Source: BOG-908 sp965198915 (lineage in GTDB: Bacteria > Pseudomonadota > Alphaproteobacteria > Acetobacterales > Acetobacteraceae). Taken from it: 64,000 nt of DNA. Position 1 is the first letter of the stretch, and the number at the start of each line of letters is the position of its first letter. Position numbers and translations under genes: made by a program. Below the pieces are notes generated by a model. It was not told where the DNA came from. It was given only the letters and a program-made list of their open reading frames with translations, and did not search any database. The DNA lies in contig CBDAQC010000002.1 of the NCBI GenBank assembly GCA_965198915.1, positions 124,001-188,000 on the forward strand. Reading direction: 5' to 3'. Positions 16,777-24,945 of the stretch are shown one piece after another.

Positions 16777-16823
16777 TTTCCGCTTCTTCTCCCCTGAAAG
16801 AAGCGCTTAGCTTTTTACCGACA
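16777..16823. repeat. Degenerate A/T-repeat remnant in the glcE/glcF gap
   Basis: TTTTCCGCTTCTTC...CTGAAAGAAGCG...CTTTTTACC keeps the CTTC/GAAG pairing of a type B arm with shortened T and A runs. It lies between glcE and glcF. Confidence 0.45.
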
Positions 16824-16838
16824 GGCCGCTCTCACCAC

Positions 16839-18158
16839 ATGCAAACCAACTTCACCGATCTCCAGCTCGCCGATCCGGACACCGCGAACAGCAACCAGAT
16901 CCTGCGCACCTGCGTGCATTGCGGCATGTGCACCGCCACGTGCCCCACCTTCCTGCTGCAGGGCGACGAGCTGGATTCGCCGCGCGGCCGCATCTACCTG
17001 ATGAAGGACATGCTGGAAGGCGGCAAGCCTGCCACCGAGGAAGTGGTGCGCCATGTGGACCGCTGCCTGTCCTGCCTCGCCTGCATGACCACGTGCCCCT
17101 CCGGCGTGAACTACATGCACCTGGTGGACCACGCGCGGCGCTACATCGAGGACAGCTACCAGCGCCCGCCGGCGGACCGCGCGCTGCGCTGGGTGCTGGC
17201 GAAGATCCTGCCCAACGCCGGCCTGTTCCGCGCGGCGATGATCGGCGCGCGCCTGGCCCGGCCGTTCGAACGGCTGATACCCGGCACGTCGCAGACCGCG
17301 CGTCGGCTGCGCGCCATGCTGCGCCTGGCACCCGCCCGCCTGCCGCGCGCCGGCACCCAGCAGCGCCCGCAAATACACCGCGCCCTGCACGAACGCCGCG
17401 CCCGCGTGGCGCTGCTGACCGGCTGCGCGCAGAAGACGCTGGCGCCGTCGATAAACGAAGCCACGATCCGGCTGCTGACGCGCCTGGGCGCGGACGTGGT
17501 GATCGCCCCGCAGGTGGGCTGCTGCGGCGCGCTGACGCACCACATGGGCCGCCACGAGGACGCGATGGAAGCCGCGCGCACCGCCATTGCGGGCTGGTCG
17601 GCGGAAATCGAAAGCGGTGGGCTGGACGCCATCATCGTCAACACCTCCGGCTGCGGCACCACGGTCAAGGATTACGGCTTCCTGTTCCGCAACGAGCCCG
17701 AGCCCTGGCGCGGCCGCGCCGCTGAAGTGTCGCTGCGCACGAAGGACATCACCGAGTTCCTGGCCGAACTCGGCTACGCGCCCACGCGCGACAAGCCGAA
17801 CCTGCGCGTCACCTACCACAGCGCGTGCAGCCTGCAGCACGGCCAGGCGGTGACCGAGGTGCCGAAGGCGCTGCTGCGCCGCGCCGGCTTCACCGTGGTG
17901 GAACCGGCCGAGCCGCATATCTGCTGCGGCTCCGCCGGCACCTACAACATCATGCAGCCGGAGATCGCCGGGCGGCTGCGCGAGCGCAAGCTCGCCAACA
18001 TCGCCCGCACCAAGCCGGACATCGTGGCGGCCGGCAACATCGGCTGCATCACCCAGCTCGCCGGCGGCGGTGTCACACTCGTGCACACCGTCGAACTGCT
18101 GGACTGGATGGCCGGCGGCCCCAAACCCGCCGCGCTGTCCGCGGTGGCCTCCGCCTGA
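16839..18158 (+). CDS. glcF: Glycolate oxidase iron-sulfur subunit GlcF
   Basis: 439 residues. Two [4Fe-4S] motifs lie near the N-terminus, CVHCGMCTATCP and CLSCLACMTTCP, followed by two CCG domains (VGCCGALTHH and ICCGSAGTYN with upstream cysteines), the layout of GlcF. It moves electrons from GlcD/GlcE to quinone. The start at 16839 (MQTNFTDLQL) is chosen because the family begins just before the first cluster; the frame is open upstream through repeat-derived sequence. The stop overlaps the next start (TGATG). Confidence 0.93.
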   Translation: MQTNFTDLQLADPDTANSNQILRTCVHCGMCTATCPTFLLQGDELDSPRGRIYLMKDMLEGGKPATEEVVRHVDRCLSCLACMTTCPSGVNYMHLVDHARRYIEDSYQRPPADRALRWVLAKILPNAGLFRAAMIGARLARPFERLIPGTSQTARRLRAMLRLAPARLPRAGTQQRPQIHRALHERRARVALLTGCAQKTLAPSINEATIRLLTRLGADVVIAPQVGCCGALTHHMGRHEDAMEAARTAIAGWSAEIESGGLDAIIVNTSGCGTTVKDYGFLFRNEPEPWRGRAAEVSLRTKDITEFLAELGYAPTRDKPNLRVTYHSACSLQHGQAVTEVPKALLRRAGFTVVEPAEPHICCGSAGTYNIMQPEIAGRLRERKLANIARTKPDIVAAGNIGCITQLAGGGVTLVHTVELLDWMAGGPKPAALSAVASA

Positions 18159-18691
18159 TGCGCGCCACCGTGCTGGCCTGCGCGGTGGTCCTGGCCGCCG
18201 CCGCACCGCCGCCGGACCGCACGGCGCCCTTGCTGGACGCGCTGGCCCACGCCCCCAGCGAGCAGCAGGCCAGCCTGCTGGAACAGCAGATCAGCCAGGC
18301 CTGGCAGGACGCGGTATCACCTGCGGTGCAGTTGCTGACCGACCGCGCGATGCAGTCCTTGGCCAAGCAGGACCCGCGTACTGCGATTGCCGACCTGGAC
18401 GCCGCGCTGGACCTGCAGCCGGACCAGGCGCTGCTGTGGCGCCTGCACGCGGAAGCCCGCTACGCCAATGGTGACGAACGGGGCGCCTATGCCGACCTGG
18501 CGCAGGCGCTGGCACGCGAGCCGCGCTGCTTCCCGGCGCTGGCCGACCTCTCGCGCATGACGGAGGCGAAGAACGACAACGTGCGCGCGCTGCAGGCCTG
18601 GAAGCGCTACCTGGCCATCGACCCGCACGCGCCGCGCGGCGAGGCGCACCTGCTGGTGCTGGAACGCAAGGTGTCCGGTGATGCGCTCTAG
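18158..18691 (+). CDS. Secreted TPR-repeat protein
   Basis: 177 residues: a signal peptide (RATVLACAVVLAAAAPPP), then tetratricopeptide-like repeats around DPRTAIADLDAALDLQPDQA, ALLWRLHAEARYANGDERGA and YADLAQALAREPRCFPALAD, with ALQAWKRYLAIDPHAPRGEA at the end. This is a periplasmic protein-interaction scaffold; the partner is unknown. It overlaps glcF by one base and so is coupled to the glc operon, although TPR proteins at this position may be there only by genome organisation. Confidence 0.82.
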   Translation: MRATVLACAVVLAAAAPPPDRTAPLLDALAHAPSEQQASLLEQQISQAWQDAVSPAVQLLTDRAMQSLAKQDPRTAIADLDAALDLQPDQALLWRLHAEARYANGDERGAYADLAQALAREPRCFPALADLSRMTEAKNDNVRALQAWKRYLAIDPHAPRGEAHLLVLERKVSGDAL

Positions 18692-18703
18692 GCAGGCCGC
18701 GGT

Positions 18704-19429
18704 TCACGCCTGTGACACCCGGCCCAGGCTGGCCGGCCTGATGCGCCAGCCCCAAACAAGCAGCCAGATCATGAAGACCAGTTCGCCCACCAGCAGATAC
18801 CCGGCGAAGCCCAGATCGGGTTCGGGAAAGAGATAGTCGTTCACGTTCTGGACGGCGTAACCGGAACCGGCGAGGCCCACGAGCACGCCAAGCCATCGCG
18901 GCATGTAGCCGGACCGGAAGATCAGGTAACCCACCAGCATCAGGTGGATGCCGAACAGCACCAGGCAGAGACCCCAGCCCGAGTGGAATCCTGCCAGAAG
19001 CGACTGGGCCTGCAGGCGCAACGCGTCCTGACCGGAGACCCCGGCGTCAGCCGGCGCGCGCACCAGCCGCAGCAGCGTGACCAGGCCGAGCGAGGCCGAA
19101 AGTCCGCCTGCCGTATAGACGATCTGAAACAGAGCCGCGAGCAGGGACAAAGCCCCGCTGACCGGCTTCAGCAGATAGTAGAGCGCCCACGCAATCACCA
19201 CGTCGAGGATGTAGCTCACCAGATAACAAAGTATCGCCGCGGCAAACAGGGTCTGGTGCGCGGCGACGTTGGAGAGCGTCTGCCCGACATGCCCGCCGAC
19301 CACCAGATGTGGCCACACGTAGAACTCGGCAAACGGCGTCGGCGTCAGCAGATAACCGAGCCCCGCGACCAAGGCTGCACGATTGGGTTGCAAACTGTGC
19401 CCTCCCTCGTTCCGGCCCGCTTCCGCCAT
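18704..19429 (-). CDS. DUF4386 integral membrane protein
   Basis: 241 residues with about six hydrophobic helices: AALVAGLGYLLTPTPFAEF, AAILCYLVSYILDVVIAWAL, LSLLAALFQIVYTAGGLSAS, WGLCLVLFGIHLMLVGYLIF, then WLGVLVGLAGSGYAV and LLVGELVFMIWLLVWG. The GFHSGWG...LFGIHLMLVGYLI...GYMPRWLGVLVGLAG sequence order fits DUF4386. The function is unknown. It is convergent with the TPR gene 12 bases away. Confidence 0.75.
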   Translation of the reverse strand: MAEAGRNEGGHSLQPNRAALVAGLGYLLTPTPFAEFYVWPHLVVGGHVGQTLSNVAAHQTLFAAAILCYLVSYILDVVIAWALYYLLKPVSGALSLLAALFQIVYTAGGLSASLGLVTLLRLVRAPADAGVSGQDALRLQAQSLLAGFHSGWGLCLVLFGIHLMLVGYLIFRSGYMPRWLGVLVGLAGSGYAVQNVNDYLFPEPDLGFAGYLLVGELVFMIWLLVWGWRIRPASLGRVSQA

Positions 19430-19630
19430 TCGCGCGTCAGGCGCTGACGGAAGACACTAGCAGAACCGGCAGCGCAACAGTGTAGCAAGCTGCCACCTGG
19501 ACAGCACGCGAACAACGACGCGCCAGCACCTGCAGCCGACAGCAGGTGGACCCGTGCTGCCGCGGCTGCCGGACGCGCCTGCCCTGACCTTCGGCGCCGC
19601 ACTGGAACGAAGCGCCGGTGGTTCCGGCGC
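19430..19630. other. Intergenic region with a short hairpin
   Basis: 201 bases between two minus-strand genes. CACCTGC at 19527-19533 and GCAGGTG at 19542-19548 form a 7-bp hairpin with an 8-base loop, enclosed by CAGCAC...GTGCTG. There is no T tract. It may contain the promoter of the DUF4386 gene, but I cannot name -35/-10 boxes. Confidence 0.35.
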
Positions 19631-20398
19631 TCACTTCTTCGCCGTCGGCTCTACCGCGAAATCCGCCCGGTCCGCCGGCCCTGCACCAATATCCAGCGAC
19701 CCCTTCGCCATAGCCCGTATGCGGTCCGACAGCACGCCCTCATGTATCAGCACAGCCCGCACCGCCAGCGCGCGGTCCAGCGACAGGCGGCGCGCGGTCG
19801 AAGGGTCGTCCGCCGTGCCGGGCGCCCATGCCGCCACGTCCACGATCAGCGCCGGATTTGCCGCCACCTGCCTGGCGAACGCCTGCACCGCCGCCAGCGT
19901 CGCCGGGTTCAGGTCGGAGGCACCGGCGCCGAACGTGATCCGCCCACCGCCGGCGAGCGGCAAGGCCACGCCGGCCGCATCGGGCAGCACAGGGACCGGC
20001 GGCGGCGGCGGCGGCGGGTGCGCCGGCATGGTGAACGTGGGCGGCAACAGAACCGGGTTGGCCGGGGGTGCCACCGGCATGTTCGGCGCCGTCAGCCGCT
20101 TGCCGACCGGCGGGCTGGCATGCGGGGCAGGGCGCTTGCGCGTCCTGCTGGCGGTGGCCGGCGCGCTCGCTTTCGGGGCGGGCTTGGCCGCGGGCGCCGG
20201 TGCCAGCTGGTCCAGCGCCTTGTCGTCCGTGCTGACCTGGCCAAAAGCCGCACCCGCGGACAGCAACACGCCGACGACCGCCGGCAGGAGCCGCCGCCGA
20301 GCCGGAAACACGGACCGGCAAACACCCGAGAGAGAGAAAAATCCCAACGCCCCCTTCGGCGAAAAAGGATTGCTACCTCTCTTCGTGTCTGCAGGCAT
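19631..20398 (-). CDS. OmpA-like periplasmic protein with proline-rich linker
   Basis: 255 residues. An N-terminal signal peptide (RRRLLPAVVGVLLSAGAAFG) precedes a long Ala/Pro/Lys linker (residues about 60-140, with a run of seven prolines), then an OmpA C-terminal-like domain: GRITFGAGASDLNPATLAAV, VDVAAWAPGTADDPSTARRL and SLDRALAVRAVLIHEGVLSD. This domain normally binds peptidoglycan. Some glycan-binding positions differ from the consensus, so binding is inferred only. The start is uncertain: ATG at 20398 adds 30 residues before the signal core, and an internal GTG at the VFPARRR stretch would make a conventional signal peptide. The SDR gene ends 16 bases upstream on the same strand. Confidence 0.7.
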   Translation of the reverse strand: MPADTKRGSNPFSPKGALGFFSLSGVCRSVFPARRRLLPAVVGVLLSAGAAFGQVSTDDKALDQLAPAPAAKPAPKASAPATASRTRKRPAPHASPPVGKRLTAPNMPVAPPANPVLLPPTFTMPAHPPPPPPPVPVLPDAAGVALPLAGGGRITFGAGASDLNPATLAAVQAFARQVAANPALIVDVAAWAPGTADDPSTARRLSLDRALAVRAVLIHEGVLSDRIRAMAKGSLDIGAGPADRADFAVEPTAKK

Positions 20399-20414
20399 CC
20401 GCCCCTATAACGTG

Positions 20415-21266
20415 CTAGCTTCCCGCCGGGAAGTCAGCGCCCAGGCTGGTGCTCTCCCAGCGGTCGAACTCGGCGGCCATCGCCGCCAGCTTCCCGCGCA
20501 CCACGTCCAGCGCCATCTTGCCCAGCAGCAGGTGCAGCGGCGGCTCGGGGCTTTCCACCGCTGCCACAATGGCATGGGCGGCGCGCACCGGATCGCCCTG
20601 CTGCGTGCCCGAATAGCCGTTTATCTGTCGCCGGCGCTTGCCCGCCGTCTCCGCATACGCCTCGATGTCCCGCTTTGGCACGCGCAGCGAACGGCCCGCC
20701 CAGTCGGTCCGGAACGGCCCCGGCTCCACGATCGTCACACCCAGCCCCAGCGGCCGCACTTCGCCAGCCAGCGCCTCTGACAGGCCCTCCACCGCGAATT
20801 TCGATGCGTTGTAGTAGCCCACGCCAGGAAAACCCACGAGCCCGCCTTGCGAGGACAGATTGACGATGTGCCCGCGGCCGCGCGCACGCATGCCGGGCAG
20901 CACCGCCTTCGTCATCGCAATCAGTCCGAACACGTTCGCCTCGAACTGCGCGCGTATCTCGTCCTCCTCGCCCTCCTCGATCGCGGCCATGTAGCCGTAA
21001 CCTGCATTGTTGACGAGCACGTCGACCGCACCGAACTTCGCCTCCGCCTTGCTGACGGACTCCGTCACCTGCTCAGGCTTGGTCACGTCCAGCGCCAGCG
21101 CCAAAGCGTGCTCCGGAAACGCCGCGGCAATATCCTGCACGCGCGCGGCATCGCGCGCGGTGACCACGGCGCGGCCGCCACGCTCCAGCACGACGCGGGC
21201 GATCTCGCGGCCGAAACCGGTCGAGCAGCCGGTGATGAACCAGACGGCGTTCTTGTCTATTGGCAT
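20415..21266 (-). CDS. Short-chain dehydrogenase/reductase
   Basis: Classical SDR of 283 residues. NAD(P)-binding TGCSTGFGREIA (TGxxxGxG) is at the N-terminus, NNAGYG in the middle, and the catalytic Ser...YxxxK as SSQGGLVGFPGVGYYNASKF. The EPGPFRTDW segment follows. It matches the oxidoreductase/short-chain dehydrogenase subgroup usually annotated without a known substrate. The start is ATG 21266 (MPIDKNAVWF); the frame continues upstream only through repeat sequence. Confidence 0.88.
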   Translation of the reverse strand: MPIDKNAVWFITGCSTGFGREIARVVLERGGRAVVTARDAARVQDIAAAFPEHALALALDVTKPEQVTESVSKAEAKFGAVDVLVNNAGYGYMAAIEEGEEDEIRAQFEANVFGLIAMTKAVLPGMRARGRGHIVNLSSQGGLVGFPGVGYYNASKFAVEGLSEALAGEVRPLGLGVTIVEPGPFRTDWAGRSLRVPKRDIEAYAETAGKRRRQINGYSGTQQGDPVRAAHAIVAAVESPEPPLHLLLGKMALDVVRGKLAAMAAEFDRWESTSLGADFPAGS

Positions 21267-21282
21267 TGGGGCGGTTCCTAAG

Positions 21283-21453
21283 AAGAAAGCAGTTCTTTTT
21301 TGAAAAAAGAACCAAAAAACTTTTGCTCCCCCGCCTGCACCACGGCGGATGTCTGTGTCTGCAAGCGCGCGCACCGGCAGAACAGGTTCGCCCTTAATGC
21401 AGGCGGGGTAGCAAAAGTTTTTTGGTTCTTTTTTTCAAAAAAAAACCGCTTCC
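21283..21453. repeat. Nested A/T-arm inverted repeat, copy 5 (SDR/ku gap)
   Basis: Type A arms on both sides around a core beginning CCCGCCTGCACCACGGCGG and ending GCAGGCGGGG, so the core is itself an inverted repeat. It fills the space between the SDR start and the ku stop. One base in the right arm breaks the GAAC pairing (AAAAACCGCTT). Confidence 0.87.
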
Positions 21454-22314
21454 TCAACCGGCCTTTTTCCGAGGCGCCGCCTTCCCCTTAGGCGCCGCCT
21501 TCGACTTTGTCGCCGCGGGCGCCGGCTTGCTCTCCGTCTGCCCCAGGCTCTTCTTCAACGCCGCCATCAGGTCGATCACGTTGCCACGCTCCGGCGCCGC
21601 CTCGGCCGCAGGCTTGAAGCCGGACCCCTTGATCTTCGCGTCGATCACCTCGCGCAGCCGCTTCTCGTAGCGGTCCTCCAGATCCTCCGGCGCGAACGGC
21701 TTCTGCTGCCGCTCGATCAACTGCGTCGCCAGTTTCACCATGTCCGCGTCCGGCTTGTCCTTCGGAACCCTGTCGAACAGGTTTGCCGAGTTCACGATGT
21801 CGCGGTGCTCGTACAACGTGTGCACGATCAGCCCGTCGCCCATCGGCATGATCGCCACCGCACGCTCGCGCCGTGATATCACCACGCGCGACAGCGCCAC
21901 CGTCTTGGCCTGCCGTATCGCGTCGCGCAGCACCACATACACGTCCTGCGCGGAATCGCCGTCCGGCGCCATGTAGTAGCTGGTGTCGTAATACACCGGA
22001 TCGATGCTGTCCGCGGTGACGAACTTGTCCACCGTCAGCGTGCTGGAACTCTCGATCCGCGCCTTCTCGAAATCCTCGTCGTCCAGCAGCACGTACTGGT
22101 CTTTCTCGAATTCGTAGCCGCGCGCGAGGTTGCGTCGCTGCAGCTCCTCGTCGGTCTGTGCGTCCAGCGTCACCATGCGCACCCGGTTGCCGGTCTTCGG
22201 GTTGATGAAGTTGAAATGCAGGTTGGACGTCTCGCGATGCGCGGTGTGCAGCGCCACCGGGCAGGATACGAGGGCCAGGCGCAGGTGTCCGCGCCAGATC
22301 GGGCGTTCAGCCAT
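21454..22314 (-). CDS. ku: NHEJ DNA end-binding protein Ku
   Basis: 286-residue bacterial Ku. The core begins RPIWRGHLRLALVSCPVALH and includes the beta-barrel ring segments HFNFINPKTGNRVRM and LARGYEFEKDQYVLLDDEDF, then FVTADSIDPVYYDTSYYMAP. A Lys/Ala/Pro-rich tail (last 40 residues) is the usual non-specific DNA-binding extension. Ku homodimers encircle broken ends and recruit LigD. It is the second gene after ligD, whose stop overlaps its start by 8 bases, so the pair is one transcript. Confidence 0.95.
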   Translation of the reverse strand: MAERPIWRGHLRLALVSCPVALHTAHRETSNLHFNFINPKTGNRVRMVTLDAQTDEELQRRNLARGYEFEKDQYVLLDDEDFEKARIESSSTLTVDKFVTADSIDPVYYDTSYYMAPDGDSAQDVYVVLRDAIRQAKTVALSRVVISRRERAVAIMPMGDGLIVHTLYEHRDIVNSANLFDRVPKDKPDADMVKLATQLIERQQKPFAPEDLEDRYEKRLREVIDAKIKGSGFKPAAEAAPERGNVIDLMAALKKSLGQTESKPAPAATKSKAAPKGKAAPRKKAG

Positions 22315-24835
22315 GTTTGCGCTTCTTCTCTGTTGTGCCCACCAGGGTTTGGCGAGCGGCGGTGAAACCCGTCCACGGGTCGGCTTTCAGTTTGGCGATG
22401 CGGGCCGGCACGGTGTGTATCGTGAAAGCCTGCGGATCGAGCTTGTCCGTCACCTCGCGCCAGGTCACCGGCACCGCCACCGTCGCATGCGGCCGGGCAC
22501 GCGGCGAGAACGACGCGATCGCCGTCGAGCCCAGCCCGTTGCGCAGCCAGTCGATCAATATCCGCCCGCGCCGCCGCACCTTCGGCACGGAAGCCACGTA
22601 CAAATCGGGTGACGCACGCTCCAGCCTCTCGGCGAAGCCGCGGCACCAGGCGCGCGCGTAGTCCCAGTCGCAGGAGGGCTGTAGCGGCACCACCAGATGC
22701 AGCCCCTTGCCGCCAGACGTGCGGCACCAGCTCGCATACCCCTCGGCCTCCAGCCGCGCTTTTATATCATGCGCGGCACGGATGATCTGCGGCCAGGCCA
22801 CGCCGTCACCTGGGTCCAGGTCGAACACCAGCCGGTCCGGCCGGCCGGCATCGTCCAGCGAGCTGCCCCAGCTATGCAGCTCCACCGCCGAGATCTGCGC
22901 CGTGGCGATCAGCCCGTCCGTGCCCTCCAGCGACAGATACGGCGCCCCGTCGAACGCACCCTCCTGCAGGCTGGCCGGCATGCCGCGATTGGCGTGCTTC
23001 TGGAAAAAATGCTCGCCGTCTATGCCGTCCGGGCAGCGCACGAAGGCCAGCGGCCGGTGCGCGATGGCATCCAGCGCGGTCAGGCCCATCGCCTGCCAGT
23101 ATGCCGCCAGATCCTGCTTGGTCACCGCCTTGTGGCCGTCCGCCGCAGGCCACAGCTCGCGCTCCGGATGTGTCACGCGCACGCCGCCCAGCTCCGCGCT
23201 GCGCGCGGCAGGCTTCTGCGCCCGCACCACCCGCCCGGAATGGGACCGCGCGCCCAGTTCGTGGCGTGGAGCGTCCGGGTTTGGCACCTCGCGCACAACA
23301 TCGGCCGCCGCCTTGTCCTCGCGCAGCCCCAGGAACACGGCATGGCGCAGTCGCCCGGCGCCCGACCAGCCGGTATACTGGATCTCCGCCACGAGCTTCG
23401 GCTTCACCCAGACGATGTCGGAAGGCGGCTTCTCGTCGGTCAGCAGAAGCTGCGCCGGCGGCGCGTCCGCCAGCGCCTTTAGTTGCGTCGCCGTATCCTG
23501 CAGCGTGACCTCGCTGAACCCGCTGCCGCAGCCGCCCACGAAATGCAGGCGGCCCCCGTCGTCATAGAACCCGAGCTGCAACGAGCCCAGCCCGGTGCGG
23601 CTGCCCTGCGGCGGCGTCCAGCCGAGTACGATGAACTCCTCGCGCCCCTGGCATTTCACCTTCAGCCAGTCGCGGCTGCGCCCGGCGTGGTAGGCGCTGT
23701 CCGCGCGCTTGCAGATGATGCCTTCCAGCCCCATCGCGCAGGCGTTCTTGCGTACCTGGTCGGTGATGCCCTCCAGATGGTCGCTGACGCGTATGAAATC
23801 CTGTTCGGGCACCAGCGCCACCAGCGCCGCCTTGCGCTCGGTCAACGGCAGGTCCCGCAAATCGTGCCCGTCCTGATACAGCAGGTCGAACAAATACAGA
23901 TGCAGGTTGTCGCTGCGGCCTTCCTTCAGCGCCGCCTGCAGGTCGGGGAAGCTGGACAGTCCGTCCGGCTGCAACGCCACCAGCTCGCCATCCGCCAGCA
24001 ACGTCTCTGCGGGCAGGCTGGCCGCCGCGCGCGCCACCGCGGACAGCCGCCGCGTCCAGTCCAGCCCGTTGCGCGTCAGCACGCGAATGTCGTCGCCGTC
24101 CTTGCGTATGATCACGCGGTAGCCGTCGAACTTGATTTCGCTGAGCCATTCCCCGCCCTGCGGCGGCACGTCGGCGTTGCTGGCCAGCATCGGCGCCTGC
24201 GCCTCTGGCAGCGGTGCGGCATGGGCACCCTTCGGCGTAGGCCTGGGCGCGGGCTTGGCCGCTGCCTTTTTGCGCGCCGGCCTGGCCTTCGGCAGCGGTA
24301 CCGCCTCCATCTCCGCCGCGTCCAGCCCGGCGCGCTCTTCCGCGTCGTGCTCCTTGATCAGCAGCCAGCTTTCGCCGCGCTCGCCCGGACGCGGCTTCAG
24401 CCGTATCAGCACGAAGCGGCCGTGCAGCCGGGCGCCGTCCAGCGTGAACTTCATCTCGCCGCGTGCCAGGTCGGCGGCCGCCTCGCCCACCGGCGCCCAG
24501 GTCCCGCGGTCCCAGATCTCCACCGTGCCGGCACCGTAATTGCCGGCCGGGATCACGCCCTCGAAATTGGCGTAATCCAGCGGGTGGTCCTCCGTGCGCA
24601 TCGCCAGCCGCTTATGCGCCGTGTCCATGCTGGGGCCCTTCGGCACCGCCCAGCTCCACAGCACCCCGCCATGCTCCAGCCTGAAATCCCAGTGCAGCCG
24701 GCTCGCCGCATGTTTCTGCACAACGAACACCGGCGCCGCGGCCGCGTCAGGCGCGCCCCCCGGCGCCGGCTCCGGCGTCTGCTTGAAATCCCGCTTGCCC
24801 TTGTACGTGGCAATCGATGTGTCACGAGTCGCCAT
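22307..24835 (-). CDS. ligD: Multifunctional DNA ligase D (PE-LIG-POL)
   Basis: 842 residues in three domains. An N-terminal 3'-phosphoesterase (about 35-190) has HAASRLHWDFRLEHGG and FEGVIPAGNYGAGTVEIWD. An ATP-dependent ligase (about 210-500) has the nucleotidyl-Lys motif EIKFDGYR and EGIICKRADSAYHAGRSRDW. A C-terminal primase-polymerase (about 550-840) has LVFDLDPGDG with the catalytic Asp pair and GGKGLHLVVPL. This domain order is that of Pseudomonas LigD. With Ku it joins double-strand breaks without homology. The start at 24835 (MATRDTSIAT) is preferred to one four codons upstream. Confidence 0.95.
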   Translation of the reverse strand: MATRDTSIATYKGKRDFKQTPEPAPGGAPDAAAAPVFVVQKHAASRLHWDFRLEHGGVLWSWAVPKGPSMDTAHKRLAMRTEDHPLDYANFEGVIPAGNYGAGTVEIWDRGTWAPVGEAAADLARGEMKFTLDGARLHGRFVLIRLKPRPGERGESWLLIKEHDAEERAGLDAAEMEAVPLPKARPARKKAAAKPAPRPTPKGAHAAPLPEAQAPMLASNADVPPQGGEWLSEIKFDGYRVIIRKDGDDIRVLTRNGLDWTRRLSAVARAAASLPAETLLADGELVALQPDGLSSFPDLQAALKEGRSDNLHLYLFDLLYQDGHDLRDLPLTERKAALVALVPEQDFIRVSDHLEGITDQVRKNACAMGLEGIICKRADSAYHAGRSRDWLKVKCQGREEFIVLGWTPPQGSRTGLGSLQLGFYDDGGRLHFVGGCGSGFSEVTLQDTATQLKALADAPPAQLLLTDEKPPSDIVWVKPKLVAEIQYTGWSGAGRLRHAVFLGLREDKAAADVVREVPNPDAPRHELGARSHSGRVVRAQKPAARSAELGGVRVTHPERELWPAADGHKAVTKQDLAAYWQAMGLTALDAIAHRPLAFVRCPDGIDGEHFFQKHANRGMPASLQEGAFDGAPYLSLEGTDGLIATAQISAVELHSWGSSLDDAGRPDRLVFDLDPGDGVAWPQIIRAAHDIKARLEAEGYASWCRTSGGKGLHLVVPLQPSCDWDYARAWCRGFAERLERASPDLYVASVPKVRRRGRILIDWLRNGLGSTAIASFSPRARPHATVAVPVTWREVTDKLDPQAFTIHTVPARIAKLKADPWTGFTAARQTLVGTTEKKRKHG

Positions 24836-24945
24836 GACGGCCAGCAACGTTGTTTCGGCATTGCAGGTTCCTCGCCTGGCAGGGGGAACCCCGGCACGGC
24901 CCGGCTGTATGCTGTGCGACCCCTCTCTCGCGCGCCAAGGCCAGC

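Noticed and set aside
16815..18206. 463-codon minus-strand frame opposite glcF
   Set aside because: glcF carries both iron-sulfur motifs; the opposite frame lacks any pattern.
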